A DNA stretch of 25,267 nucleotides from CAZALT01 sp964485515 (GTDB lineage: Bacteria; Actinomycetota; Acidimicrobiia; Acidimicrobiales; Acidimicrobilacustridaceae): contig CAZALT010000035.1 of assembly GCA_964485515.1 (NCBI GenBank), positions 1 to 25,267 on the forward strand, written 5' to 3'. Positions 6,260 to 15,065 of this stretch are shown piece by piece. How positions within the stretch are numbered: the stretch's first letter is position 1; each line of letters opens with the position of its first letter. The notes under the pieces are model-generated. The model ran no database searches. It saw nothing but the letters and a program-made list of their open reading frames with translations, and was not told where the DNA came from. The position numbers were made by a program, and so were the translations under genes.

Positions 6260-8890
6260 TCATGCTCCGCTGGGGTGGCCAGGCGAGCGACGCCGCCCGA
6301 CGCGCTCGGATCGAGCGCCGCCCCCGCGCCGCGGCGTCGCTGAGCTCGGATCGAGGGGCCAGTCGTGCTTCGGGTAGCGACCCGCCATGTCTTTGCGCAC
6401 CTCGGACCAGCTGCCGGCCCAGAAGCCCGGTAGGTCGGCTGTGATCTGCACGGGCCGGTCGGCGGGTGACAGCAGCTGCACGACCAGCGGGACCTTGCCG
6501 TCGGCGACCGACGGGTGCGTCGTCGTGCCGTAGAGGTCCTGCACCCGCACGGCGATGATCGGCTGGTCGCCGCGGTAGTCGATGGGCACCCTCCGACCGT
6601 TGCCGAGGGTGAAGCTGGTGGGCACCACCGCATCGAGCTGGTGGATCCGGTGGTGGCCGACGCGGTCGCGCAGGAGTTGGCCCACGTCGAGCCGTTCGAG
6701 CTGGGATCGACGGCTGATGCCGTGCAGCCGTGGGGCCAGCCAGTCGTCGAGCGAGCCGAGCAGCGCGTCGTCGGACACATCGGGCCATGTGTCGCCCAGG
6801 GCGCGGTGCGCGTAGTCGAGGCGTGTCTGGAGCGTGCGCGCCGACGGCGACCAGCCGAGCACGGCAAGGCGGGTGGCCCGAACCTGGTCGACCACGGCGG
6901 CGACGGTGGCCTCGCCCGGCTCGGCAGGCCGTTCGGTCTCGGCGAGCACCAGCGCACCGAGGCGTCGCTCCTCGCGCACGCGCAGGTCGTCGCGTCCGGG
7001 ATCCCAGGCGAGTGTGGTGACCCGCTCGATGTCGTCCCCGGCGGCGAGCTCCAGGTCGGACTCCTCGAGTGCGGCGGCCAGGAGGATGCGGTGGTCGGCT
7101 CGTCCGCGCTCGGCGTTGGCGCTGGTGGCGAGCTCGGCGACCACGAGGAGCGGTTCCCCGGTGAGAGCGTCGCCCTCGGGCAGCCACGCGCCGGCCCCGT
7201 GGCGCAGGCGGAACCGCCCGTTGCCCCGCGCCTGGGCAACCCGGTCGGGATAGGCGAGCGCGAGCACGAGGCCGGCCGCACCGGTCATGCCGTGCGGGTC
7301 GCTCGGGTCGCCGGGGTCGCCCGGGTCGTCACCCCTGCGGCGCTCGATTCCGGCCCGTCGCGCGAGCTCGGCGGCGCGTCGGCGCACGACGCGCAGGGCG
7401 CCGCGATCGAGTCGTGGGTGGTCGGTGGTGGTCCCGTCGATCAGGCGCAGCCGCTCGCCGACGTCGGTCGGGAGGTCGTCGGGTCGCCCGCTCAGCACGT
7501 CGCGCTCCTCGAGCATGGCGGCGAGTGCGCAGGCGATGGTGCCGAGTCCGAGGTCGGCGCCAGCCGTCACCATCCGGGCGAGACGAGGGTGCACCGGCAG
7601 CTCGGACATGGCCCGCCCCGCAGCGGTGACGTTGCCCGCCGCGTCGAGGGCGCCGAGGTCGTGGAGGAGGCGTCGGGCATCGTCGAGCGAGCGACGCGGT
7701 GGAGGATCGAGGAACGTCAGGTCGTCGGCCGAGCTTCCCCACACCGCGAGCTCCAACGCGAGGCCCGTGAGGTCGACCGACGCGATCTCGGGATCGGCAT
7801 GGGGTCGGCGGGTCGCTTGGTCCACCTTCGACCACAGGCGGTAGGCGACGCCGGGCTCCGTGCGTCCGGCCCGGCCCGAGCGCTGGTCCGCCGAAGCCCG
7901 TGAGCTCGACCCGGTGTGCAGCCGCGTCAGGCCGCTTCGGGTGTCGTATCTCGGGCTGCGCACCTGGCCGCTGTCGACGACGACGCGGATGCCTTCCACG
8001 GTGAGGCTGGTCTCGGCGATGTCCGTGGACAGGACTACTCGACGGCGTCCTGCCGGGGAGGGTGCGAGTGCGAGATCCTGGTCGGCAGGCGAGAGCGCGC
8101 CGAACAGCGACCGGATGTCGACCCCGGGCGGTCGACCGCGACCTCCGAGCAGGGACCCGACCCGCCGGATGTCCGCCGCGCCAGCGAGGAAGACGAGGAC
8201 GTCGCCCTCGTCGGTCGCCAGCGCGTGCTGCACCGCTTCGGCCGTCGCCTCCGCGATGCGCGGGGATCGGCCACCTCGGACCGAGGGGGGCCGGTACCTG
8301 ATGTCCACGGGGAAGGCGCGTCCCTCGCTGGTGACGACCGGCGCCGGTGCGTGCCCGCCGAGCACCGTCGCCACCCTCGCGGTGTCGAGCGTGGCCGACA
8401 TGGCGAGTATGCGCAGGTCGGGCCGGAGGGCAGCACGGGCATCGAGCGTGAGGGCGAGCGCGAGGTCGGCTTGCAGGTTCCGCTCGTGGATCTCGTCGAA
8501 GATGACCATCCCGATGCCCGGCAACGACGGGTCGCGTTGGAGTCGGCGGGTCAGGATCCCTTCGGTGACCACCTCGATGCGGGTGTCTCGTCCGACGTGG
8601 CGTTCGTCGCGCGTGCGGTAGCCGACGGTGTCGCCGACGTGCTGCCCGAGGAGGTCGGCCATGCGTCGAGCGGCGGCCCGGGTGGCGAGACGCCGGGGTT
8701 CCAACATGACGATTCGCTGCCCAGCCAACCACGGCTCGTCGAGGAGACGCAGTGGCACGATCGTGGTCTTGCCCGCTCCGGGCGGGGCCTGGAGCACGGC
8801 CCCGGAGGTGCTGCGCAGCGCGGTGCGCACATCGTCGATGGTGGCCTCGACCGGCAGGTCGGTGGCCGAGACGCCCTGGGGTGTGACCAC
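6260..8890 (-). CDS. hrpB: ATP-dependent DExH-box helicase HrpB
   Basis: 876 aa, the usual HrpB length. Walker A PPGAGKT is at 36-42, motif Ia LEPRRLATR near 63, DEIH (motif II) at 132-135 and SAT (motif III) at 165-167. DIAETSLTVEGIRVVVDSG and QRSGRAGRTEPGVAYRLW are the C-terminal helicase motifs V and VI. The HA2 region follows, and the HrpB-specific C-terminal end finishes with YPKHDWPLDP. It unwinds RNA or RNA-protein complexes; the physiological target in bacteria is poorly known. The GTG start at 8890 has no Shine-Dalgarno but lies 7 nt after a good -10. The stop of the upstream hydrolase is 10 nt away, so it may also be read as part of that transcript. Confidence 0.95.
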   Translation of the reverse strand: MVTPQGVSATDLPVEATIDDVRTALRSTSGAVLQAPPGAGKTTIVPLRLLDEPWLAGQRIVMLEPRRLATRAAARRMADLLGQHVGDTVGYRTRDERHVGRDTRIEVVTEGILTRRLQRDPSLPGIGMVIFDEIHERNLQADLALALTLDARAALRPDLRILAMSATLDTARVATVLGGHAPAPVVTSEGRAFPVDIRYRPPSVRGGRSPRIAEATAEAVQHALATDEGDVLVFLAGAADIRRVGSLLGGRGRPPGVDIRSLFGALSPADQDLALAPSPAGRRRVVLSTDIAETSLTVEGIRVVVDSGQVRSPRYDTRSGLTRLHTGSSSRASADQRSGRAGRTEPGVAYRLWSKVDQATRRPHADPEIASVDLTGLALELAVWGSSADDLTFLDPPPRRSLDDARRLLHDLGALDAAGNVTAAGRAMSELPVHPRLARMVTAGADLGLGTIACALAAMLEERDVLSGRPDDLPTDVGERLRLIDGTTTDHPRLDRGALRVVRRRAAELARRAGIERRRGDDPGDPGDPSDPHGMTGAAGLVLALAYPDRVAQARGNGRFRLRHGAGAWLPEGDALTGEPLLVVAELATSANAERGRADHRILLAAALEESDLELAAGDDIERVTTLAWDPGRDDLRVREERRLGALVLAETERPAEPGEATVAAVVDQVRATRLAVLGWSPSARTLQTRLDYAHRALGDTWPDVSDDALLGSLDDWLAPRLHGISRRSQLERLDVGQLLRDRVGHHRIHQLDAVVPTSFTLGNGRRVPIDYRGDQPIIAVRVQDLYGTTTHPSVADGKVPLVVQLLSPADRPVQITADLPGFWAGSWSEVRKDMAGRYPKHDWPLDPSSATPRRGGGARSERVGRRRSPGHPSGA

Positions 8891-8897
8891 GGCCCCG

Positions 8898-8903
8898 AGG
8901 CTA
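8898..8903 (-). promoter_or_regulatory. -10 element for a probable leaderless hrpB transcript
   Basis: TAGCCT on the minus strand ends 7 nt before the GTG start and overlaps the stop codon of the preceding gene. It fits TAnnnT. No clear -35 was found, as expected if it lies within the upstream coding sequence. Confidence 0.4.
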
Positions 8904-9803
8904 GAGGCTGCGACGCTCGGTCCCGCTCAGGTCCACAGGACCTCCTCCATGGGTTCCGGTCTGCGAACCCGATGTCCGGTGGGCGTTCCAGAGGGGCATG
9001 GTGCCCGTCTCGGGTTCGTACTGCTGGAGCCACCGCGGTAGGTACACCGGATCGCTGAAGTCGTCGGGGTGGTGGCCCGGTAGCGACGACACCACCAGCG
9101 TCGTGATGAGCTCGATGGCGAGGCTGATGGCCAGCTTGGTCAGTCGCCACCAGGTGACGGGGTAGCGCAAGCGCTTCTCGTACCAGAGCTGCACGAGCGT
9201 GGCGATGGCGGTGAAGAACAAGATGGACGTGAAGGCGACGAAGGCGGCCCAGGCGTAGCGAAGCCGGTTGCCGTCGGTGGCCTCGAACACGTCGTAGGTG
9301 TTGGCCTTGTGCTCGATCTCCTCGGCGAGGTGCCAGCAGAACAGGGTGGCGGGCACAGGGTCGGCGTCGTCGATCAGCTCACCGAGGTGGTTCTCGGTCC
9401 AACGGGCCACGGCGTAGGAGATCGTCTCGCCCGCTGCCGTGAACGCCACCCGGAACTTGGGCGGTGCGTGCCACACTCGATCGGTGCTCTTGGCCATCCA
9501 CCGCTGCACGCGAGCCGTCGCCGGGTAGCGAGCGGTGACCAGGTCGTTGAAGCGCTTGTGCTGGGTGTGATGGCCGGTCTCCTGGCGGATGTAGGTCTCG
9601 GACCGGGCCCGCAGCTCGGGGTCGATCTCGTCGAACGTGGTGCGGATCACCTTGATGAACAGCGGCTCGGCGTAGGGCATGCCGAGCGAGATGCCGTTGG
9701 CGGCCGCGGCGAACTCGGGCATGTGCGGGCACCACATCGGATCGAAGTCGTCCGGGTAGTCGAAGCTCACCCGGCGTATCGGGAGCGGACCCGCCGTCGT
9801 CAT
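8901..9803 (-). CDS. Metal-dependent hydrolase family protein (PF10118 type)
   Basis: 300 aa from the ATG at 9803; the frame stays open upstream but without the protein's character, and the family normally begins with RRVSFDYP near the N-terminus (10-17 here). Putative metal ligands lie in RQETGHHTQHKRFN (73-86) and WHLAEEIEHKANTYDVF (about 183-199), both helix motifs rich in Glu and His as in ferritin-like or di-metal sites. A hydrophobic stretch (WAAFVAFTSILFFTAIATLV) and a second (LAISLAIELITTLVV) suggest membrane attachment. The substrate is unknown. It stands between an alpha/beta hydrolase (74 nt upstream) and hrpB (10 nt downstream) on the same strand. Confidence 0.8.
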   Translation of the reverse strand: MTTAGPLPIRRVSFDYPDDFDPMWCPHMPEFAAAANGISLGMPYAEPLFIKVIRTTFDEIDPELRARSETYIRQETGHHTQHKRFNDLVTARYPATARVQRWMAKSTDRVWHAPPKFRVAFTAAGETISYAVARWTENHLGELIDDADPVPATLFCWHLAEEIEHKANTYDVFEATDGNRLRYAWAAFVAFTSILFFTAIATLVQLWYEKRLRYPVTWWRLTKLAISLAIELITTLVVSSLPGHHPDDFSDPVYLPRWLQQYEPETGTMPLWNAHRTSGSQTGTHGGGPVDLSGTERRSL

Positions 9804-9877
9804 CCCCCGCAGGATGGCACAGCGGACCCTCCAACGAGACCCCCTCCGACGGCGACGTGCCCGGGGTGAGGCCGGCG

Positions 9878-10999
9878 TCAGATGAGGTCGGCGCCGGTGA
9901 GCGACGACTCGATCCAGCGCTGCACGCCGCCGTTCCAGAACACCGAGGTGTGGCCGCCGTGGTACCAGTGCATGGCGGGTTCGTCCCAGTGGCGCCACAG
10001 GTCGACCATCTGCGACGACGGTCGGACGAACTGGTCGAGCGTCCCGGCGACGATGAAGCGACGGTCGACGGGCACGCGCGGGTCGAGGTGCAGCGGCGAG
10101 ACCGGGGCGTAGACCTGGCGTGACCGTTCGAGCAGTTCCCGCGCCGATTCGTCCTCGCCGTACACCCGTTCGAGCCCGGCCGTCAGCACGGCGGGGATGT
10201 CGACCGCGGGGACGACGGCGATCACGGCATCGGGTTCGGCGAGCGACGCGACCAGTGAGGAGACGAGGCCGCCGAGCGAGAGACCCATCATGGTGACGGG
10301 CTGGTCGGACCGGTCGCGCAGGAGTGCCAGGAGCTGGCGGGCATCCCACACCGATTGGGTCAGGCCGTGGACGGTGTCGAGCACATCGGCGCTCGGCAAC
10401 AGCGGTTTGTTCTTCGCGGTGGGGCTGCGTCGACCGTGGAAGGGCAGCGTGAGCAACGCCACGTTGAGGTCGAGGTCGCGGTGGAAGCGCATCGCACGCA
10501 GCGCGCGCAGGTCGAGTCCGGGTGTTCCCATGCCGAAGCCGTGCACGGTGAGCAGCCACGGCCGGTTCCGTGTGCGGTGCTCGAGCAGGGTGGCCCGTGC
10601 GATGTGGTTCTTCGGGTAGTCCGTGAAGCGCTCGGCGCCCGGCTCGTGGGGGTGGGGCGCGTAGCCGTCGAGCCAGGACATGGCCGTGTAGCGGACGTTG
10701 CCTGATCGGCGCCGGACGGTGCGCACGCTCTTGGGGGTCGGTGGCATCTGGTGGTAGCTGGCCGGGTCGTCGCTCCAGCCCTGCTTCTCGAAGAGCTGGG
10801 TCGCGGTGGCGACCTCGTTGCTGATGCGCTCCAGTTCGGCCGGCTCAGGTCGCTTGATCAGCGAGGTGGTGAGGCGGAAGGCGAGTTGGTCGACGAGCAC
10901 GTCGCGTCGAACCTGGGGGGTCAGCCTGGATCGAGGGCGCGGGCTGGGCAGGTCCGCATCGGTCGCATCGTCCTCGGGCCTCGCCTCCAACGGTTCCAT
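9878..10999 (-). CDS. Alpha/beta hydrolase family protein
   Basis: 373 aa from the ATG at 10999. A helical N-terminal part (about 25-100) precedes the hydrolase domain. The oxyanion-loop motif VHGFGMG is at 152-158, the nucleophile elbow GLSLGG at 239-244 (Ser241), a probable acid Asp322 in AGTLDQF and the His350 in HGGHTSVFW. All triad members are therefore present. No signal peptide. Esterase or lipase-like activity is likely; the substrate is unknown. The open frame continues a long way upstream over other genes, but that part is Arg-rich and antisense, so I start at 10999. GACAAT (plus 11008-11013) lies 8 nt upstream as a possible leaderless -10. The WS/DGAT gene is divergent, 168 nt away. 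Confidence 0.8.
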   Translation of the reverse strand: MEPLEARPEDDATDADLPSPRPRSRLTPQVRRDVLVDQLAFRLTTSLIKRPEPAELERISNEVATATQLFEKQGWSDDPASYHQMPPTPKSVRTVRRRSGNVRYTAMSWLDGYAPHPHEPGAERFTDYPKNHIARATLLEHRTRNRPWLLTVHGFGMGTPGLDLRALRAMRFHRDLDLNVALLTLPFHGRRSPTAKNKPLLPSADVLDTVHGLTQSVWDARQLLALLRDRSDQPVTMMGLSLGGLVSSLVASLAEPDAVIAVVPAVDIPAVLTAGLERVYGEDESARELLERSRQVYAPVSPLHLDPRVPVDRRFIVAGTLDQFVRPSSQMVDLWRHWDEPAMHWYHGGHTSVFWNGGVQRWIESSLTGADLI

Positions 11000-11095
11000 C
11001 CCGTCGAATTGTCGCAGATCTCCACCAGGGCGCCGACGATCGCTCCGAGAGTCGATCGCTTCTGCGGGTTCGGGTGCGGAACGGCGCGGTACGTT

Positions 11096-11155
11096 CCCCT
11101 TGTCAGGGACGAGTCCGTGTAGTTCGATGCGCAGCGAAGGACCACGCACAAGGGG
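11096..11155. other. Long-spaced inverted repeat and promoter region before WS/DGAT
   Basis: CCCCTTGT (11096-11103) and ACAAGGGG (11148-11155) are perfect complements. The right arm enters the strong ribosome-binding stretch (GGGGGAGGGAGGGG) of the next gene. TTGTCA (11100-11105) and TTCGAT (11123-11128) have a 17-nt spacing and may be the promoter. If so, the left arm is not in the RNA, and the pairing would matter only for a longer transcript. Confidence 0.3.
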
Positions 11156-11167
11156 GAGGGAGGGGAC

Positions 11168-12592
11168 ATGAGACGACTCGCGGGCACCGACGCGCTCTTC
11201 CTCTCGATGGAGACGCCGTCGTGGCACCAACACGTCGCCGGTCTCACGCTGCTCGACCCGGCTGGCTGCGACATCTCGTTCGATTCGGTCGTCAAGCAGA
11301 TCGACGACCGCCTGTCCTACGCCCCCAAGTTCAAGTGGAAGGTCCAGGAGGTCCCCTTCGGCCTCGATCGCCCGGTGTGGGTCGACGATGCCGACTTCGA
11401 TGTCCTGCGCCACGTGCGCCGTGTCGCCGTTCCGTCCCCCGGAGGGCCCCGGGAGCTGGGCGAACTGGTCGGAACGCTGTCGTCCATGCAGCTCGATCGG
11501 CGGTGGCCGCTGTGGGAGCTCTGGTACATCGAGGGGCTTGCCGGCGGGAAGCTCGCCGTCATGCTCAAGTACCACCACTGCCTGCTCGACGGCATGGCCG
11601 GCGCGAGCCTGGCGACGGTCCTGCTCGACCTCGAACCGGACGCCACCGAGCCCTGGGTCCAGCCGCTCCCGCCGGAGGACCTCATCGCCGGCCCGGAGGA
11701 GAGCGGCCTCTCCTTGCTGGCCGAGGTGTTCCGGCCGGACCTGCGTCGGCCGTACGAGTTCGCCCGGTTCGTCACCGGGATGGCGGCCAAGACGATCACC
11801 GCGCTCGACAGCTTCCGCACCGATGAGAACACCCGCGCTGTTCTGAGCCGGCCCGCGACGCCGATCAACGGCTCGGTCGGTCCGCGGCGCGAGCTGGCGT
11901 TCGCGTCGGTGTCGCTGACCGATGTCATCGCGCTCAAGGACAAGCACGGGGTGAAGGTCAACGACGTGGTCGTCGCCGTCTGTGCCGGCGCGCTGCGCCG
12001 CTACCTGGAGCGTCTCGACGCCCTTCCCGACGCGTCGCTCGTCACGGCGGTGCCGATCTCGACGCGACCGAAGGGAGACCGCTCGCACTCCAACCAGGTC
12101 ACGACGATGTTCGTGAAGATGGCGACCGACGTCGACGACCCGGTGGAGCGGTTGCAGGCGATCGCCTGTGCGACGGCGAGCACCAAGGCCATGAGCCGGG
12201 CGATGGGCGCCCACGAGATCCAGTCGATCGGTGAGGTCGCGGCGCCCATCGTGCTGAGCGCGGCGATCAAAGGCGTGTATCGCTCTCATCTGATCCCGCG
12301 GATCCCCGCCGTGGCCAACACGCTGGTGTCCAGCGTGCCGGGGCCGCCGGTCCCGGTGTACCTGTGCGGTGCTCGGGTCACCGCCATCTACCCGAGCTCG
12401 ATCCTGGTCGACGGCACCGGGTTGAACATCACGGTGATGAGCTACGAGGACCGTCTCGACTTCGGGCTCAACGTCGATCCCGACATCATGTCGGACCCGT
12501 GGTTCCTCGCGGGAGCGTTCGCCGACGCGATCGACGAGCTCCGTGACGCGTCTGGCCTGACGGCCACGCCGGTCGCCGATCCGTTCGCCTGA
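11168..12592 (+). CDS. Wax ester synthase / diacylglycerol acyltransferase (WS/DGAT)
   Basis: 474 aa, the usual length. It starts with RRLAGTDALFLSMETPS, typical of the family. The catalytic motif HHxxxDG is at 136-142 (YHHCLLDGMAG), and PLWELW at 114-119 is the conserved PLW motif. The C-terminal domain has the usual SNVPGP-type segment (as VSSVPGPPVPVYLCGARV, about 382-400) and GLNITVMSYEDRLDFGL. These enzymes esterify acyl-CoA to alcohols or diacylglycerol for storage lipid, at the membrane or lipid droplet. It has a very purine-rich ribosome-binding site, so high translation is expected. It is convergent with the amidohydrolase gene. Confidence 0.93.
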   Translation: MRRLAGTDALFLSMETPSWHQHVAGLTLLDPAGCDISFDSVVKQIDDRLSYAPKFKWKVQEVPFGLDRPVWVDDADFDVLRHVRRVAVPSPGGPRELGELVGTLSSMQLDRRWPLWELWYIEGLAGGKLAVMLKYHHCLLDGMAGASLATVLLDLEPDATEPWVQPLPPEDLIAGPEESGLSLLAEVFRPDLRRPYEFARFVTGMAAKTITALDSFRTDENTRAVLSRPATPINGSVGPRRELAFASVSLTDVIALKDKHGVKVNDVVVAVCAGALRRYLERLDALPDASLVTAVPISTRPKGDRSHSNQVTTMFVKMATDVDDPVERLQAIACATASTKAMSRAMGAHEIQSIGEVAAPIVLSAAIKGVYRSHLIPRIPAVANTLVSSVPGPPVPVYLCGARVTAIYPSSILVDGTGLNITVMSYEDRLDFGLNVDPDIMSDPWFLAGAFADAIDELRDASGLTATPVADPFA

Positions 12593-12669
12593 CCACCGCG
12601 TCCGCTCCCGCTGGGCTGCCGACGAGGTCCTCGATCGCCTCCCACCGGGCCGGGTTCGAGAAGATCCGG

Positions 12670-13908
12670 TCAGACGGGTTGGGTCTGCTCGGTGACCACG
12701 GTGGGCCAGTCCGACGAAGCCGGCAGCGGATGGCGGAACAGCCGAGCTGCGTTGCCACCGGCGATCATCGACGCCTCGTCGAAGGGGAGGTCTCCGAGAC
12801 GACGGCGCAGCAGGTTCTGCGAACCGGGCCAGGTCGAGTCGGCGTGCGGGTAGTCGGTCTCGAACAGGATGTGGTCGATGCCGATGAGGTGCCGCTGGTC
12901 GAGGGTGCTCGGGTCGTCGAGCATGCAGAAGTAGAAGTTGCGGCGCAGCAGCTCGCTCGGGGTGAGGTCGAACTCCCAGGGTTCGACCGCGGCGGAGCCG
13001 GCCGAGTGCTCGTGGATGTAGTCGAGGCGGTCGATGGCCATGGGAACCCAGCCGATGCCGCCTTCGCTCAGCGCGATCTTGAGGTCGGGGTAGCGACCGG
13101 GGATTCCCGCGTACACCCAGTCGACGGCGGCGCAGAAGGAGGTCCCCGGGAACATCGCCACCTGGGTGTTGAGCCCGGTGCCCGGCGATCCCTGGAGGGT
13201 GAAGCCGCTGGCACCGCAGTGGAGCGAGACGACGGTGTCGGTCTCCTCGCACGCCCGGAAGAACGGAGCCCAATGCGCGTCGTCGGTCACCGGCGGGAGC
13301 CCGAGGCGGTCGGGCGACTCCATGAACGACACCGAGGTGAAGCCCAGCTCGGCGTTGCGGCGCACCTCGTCGCCCGCGAGCTCAGGGTCCTGGAGCCACG
13401 GGAGCTGCATGGGGATGAAGCGCTCGGGGTAGGCCCCGTGCCATTCCTCGAGCATCCAGCTGTTCCACGCCCGGATGGCAGCGAGACCGACATCGGCGTC
13501 GCGGTTCAGCGAGAGGACGCGGCCGGTGAAGCCCCAGGCCCCAGACGGGAAGCAGAGCGACGCCCAGATGCCGTCGATGTCCATGTCTCGGACTCGCTGG
13601 TGCACGTCCCAGCAGGCACGGCGCATCTCGTCGAAGTTGAGGGCCTCGTCGGTCCACTCGGAACGGGGTCGGCCGGCGACGACGCTCAGGCCGGTGTCGG
13701 CGTAGGTGCGGTCCTTGTAGGCCCAGGCTTCGGAGCCGTCGTCTTGGATCACGATCTTCGGTGCTCGGTCCCGGAGCTTCTCGGGGAAGCGCGAGGTGAA
13801 CAGGTCGGCCGGTTCGGTCAGGTGGTCGTCGACCGAGAGGATGGTGAAGCTGCGCTCCTGCGGTTCGGGATCGGGCAGCAGCTGCCACGCAGGTCGGGTT
13901 GCCGACAT
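12670..13908 (-). CDS. Amidohydrolase family protein (amidohydrolase_2 TIM barrel)
   Basis: 412 aa, no signal peptide. Near the N-terminus SVDDHLTEP (25-33) supplies the D-x-H type metal site. VSLHCGASG (about 233-241) and the late ETDYPHADSTWP (about 355-366) give the other His and Asp. RFIPMQLPWLQDPE and DLKIALSEGGIGWVP are also family-like. Members hydrolyse or decarboxylate ring or ester substrates; the reaction here is unknown. GGAG lies 6 nt before the ATG. Such enzymes are frequent in aromatic or steroid catabolic clusters of actinobacteria, and this one lies close to, but outside, the P450 region. Confidence 0.87.
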   Translation of the reverse strand: MSATRPAWQLLPDPEPQERSFTILSVDDHLTEPADLFTSRFPEKLRDRAPKIVIQDDGSEAWAYKDRTYADTGLSVVAGRPRSEWTDEALNFDEMRRACWDVHQRVRDMDIDGIWASLCFPSGAWGFTGRVLSLNRDADVGLAAIRAWNSWMLEEWHGAYPERFIPMQLPWLQDPELAGDEVRRNAELGFTSVSFMESPDRLGLPPVTDDAHWAPFFRACEETDTVVSLHCGASGFTLQGSPGTGLNTQVAMFPGTSFCAAVDWVYAGIPGRYPDLKIALSEGGIGWVPMAIDRLDYIHEHSAGSAAVEPWEFDLTPSELLRRNFYFCMLDDPSTLDQRHLIGIDHILFETDYPHADSTWPGSQNLLRRRLGDLPFDEASMIAGGNAARLFRHPLPASSDWPTVVTEQTQPV

Positions 13909-13926
13909 CGAAGCTCCAAAGTGAGG

Positions 13927-13948
13927 AAGTGTTCGCTTACTTACTGTA
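13927..13948 (-). promoter_or_regulatory. Possible promoter and imperfect palindrome of the amidohydrolase gene
   Basis: Minus-strand TACAGT (plus 13943-13948) fits a -10. Directly downstream is AAGT-N3-CG-N3-ACTT (13927-13942), a pseudo-palindrome about the size of a TetR or GntR site. It is AT-richer than its surroundings. No convincing -35. Confidence 0.3.
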
Positions 13949-14071
13949 GCGGGGTGGTCGTGCTCCGGCCCCTTCGGTCAGCTGTCCACACATCGATGGT
14001 GCTCGTGTCTCGGGTCGCTCGTGACCGCCGCTGGTAGCTTGCCGGCGGAACCACGGACACGAAGGTGAGAC

Positions 14072-15022
14072 ATGGCAGGCGGTCTGGTCGGACTTCTCGA
14101 TGACGTGGCTGCGCTGGCGAAGTTGGCCGCCGCCTCGGTCGACGACGTCGCGCTCGCCGCGGGCAGGGCGAGCATGAAGGCCGCGGGGGTGGTGGTCGAC
14201 GATGCCGCGGTCACCCCGGCCTACGTCCGTGGGCTGGCCGCCGACCGCGAGCTGCCCATCATCAAGAAGATCGCCATCGGGTCGCTCCGCAACAAGATCC
14301 TGATCATCCTCCCGGTCGCGCTGCTGCTCAGCGCCATCGCTCCCAAGGTGGTCGAGGTCATCTTGATGTTCGGTGGCTGCTTCCTCGCCTACGAGGGTGC
14401 GCACAAGGTCATCCACGCCGTGAAGAAGGACGACCACGACCACGAGGTCCCCGCCGCGCTCCAAGGCGATGTCGCCGAGTCGAAGACGGTGTCCGGCGCC
14501 ATCCGCACCGACTTGATCCTGTCGGCCGAGATCATGGTGATCTCGCTCAAGGAGGTCATCGATGAGCCGCTGCTGGCGCGGGGCGTCATCCTCGTGGTCG
14601 TCGGCGTCCTGATCACCGTCGTCGTCTACGGCGTCGTCGGGCTGATCGTGAAGATGGACGACATCGGGCTGAAGTTGGTCGAGCGACCGTCGCCGCGGTC
14701 GCAGCGCTTCGGCATGCTGCTCGTCACCGGCATGCCGAAGCTGCTGACGTGGCTGTCGGTCATCGGCATCGCCGCCATGTTGTGGGTCGGTGGCCACATC
14801 ATCCTGGTGGGCTTCGACGAACTGGGCTGGACGACGCCGTACCACCTGGTGCACGACCTCGAACACCTCGTCGACGACGTGGCCGGCATCGGTGGCGTGC
14901 TCGCCTGGCTCGTCAACACCGCCTGTTCCGCGCTGGTCGGCTTCGCGATCGGAGCGATCATCGCCACGGTCATCGGTTGGCTGCCGTTCGGCAGGAAGGA
15001 TGCCGTCCCCGGAGCCCACTGA
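14072..15022 (+). CDS. DUF808 (YedI-like) integral membrane protein
   Basis: 316 aa. It begins with AGGLVGLLDDVAALAKLAAASVDDVA, the usual start of DUF808 proteins, followed by AAGVVVDDAAVTPAYVRGL. Membrane segments are at about 75-112, 155-192, 222-250 and 273-306. A polar loop holds KKDDHDHEVP. Function is not known for the family. AAGGTGA precedes the ATG, and TAGCTT (14035-14040) may be its -10. Convergent with the short AveC-like gene, 43 nt apart; no clear terminator between them. Confidence 0.9.
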   Translation: MAGGLVGLLDDVAALAKLAAASVDDVALAAGRASMKAAGVVVDDAAVTPAYVRGLAADRELPIIKKIAIGSLRNKILIILPVALLLSAIAPKVVEVILMFGGCFLAYEGAHKVIHAVKKDDHDHEVPAALQGDVAESKTVSGAIRTDLILSAEIMVISLKEVIDEPLLARGVILVVVGVLITVVVYGVVGLIVKMDDIGLKLVERPSPRSQRFGMLLVTGMPKLLTWLSVIGIAAMLWVGGHIILVGFDELGWTTPYHLVHDLEHLVDDVAGIGGVLAWLVNTACSALVGFAIGAIIATVIGWLPFGRKDAVPGAH

Positions 15023-15065
15023 CCCCGTCGGGTGGAAGCTCTGTCCGGGTCGGGTGCCCTGGTGG

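Noticed and set aside
9878..13273. A single minus-strand open frame of 1131 codons
   Set aside because: Only its last 373 codons (from 10999) look like a protein. The rest is antisense to the WS/DGAT gene and overlaps the amidohydrolase gene in another frame, rich in Arg, Asp and Gly, as high-GC DNA often gives.
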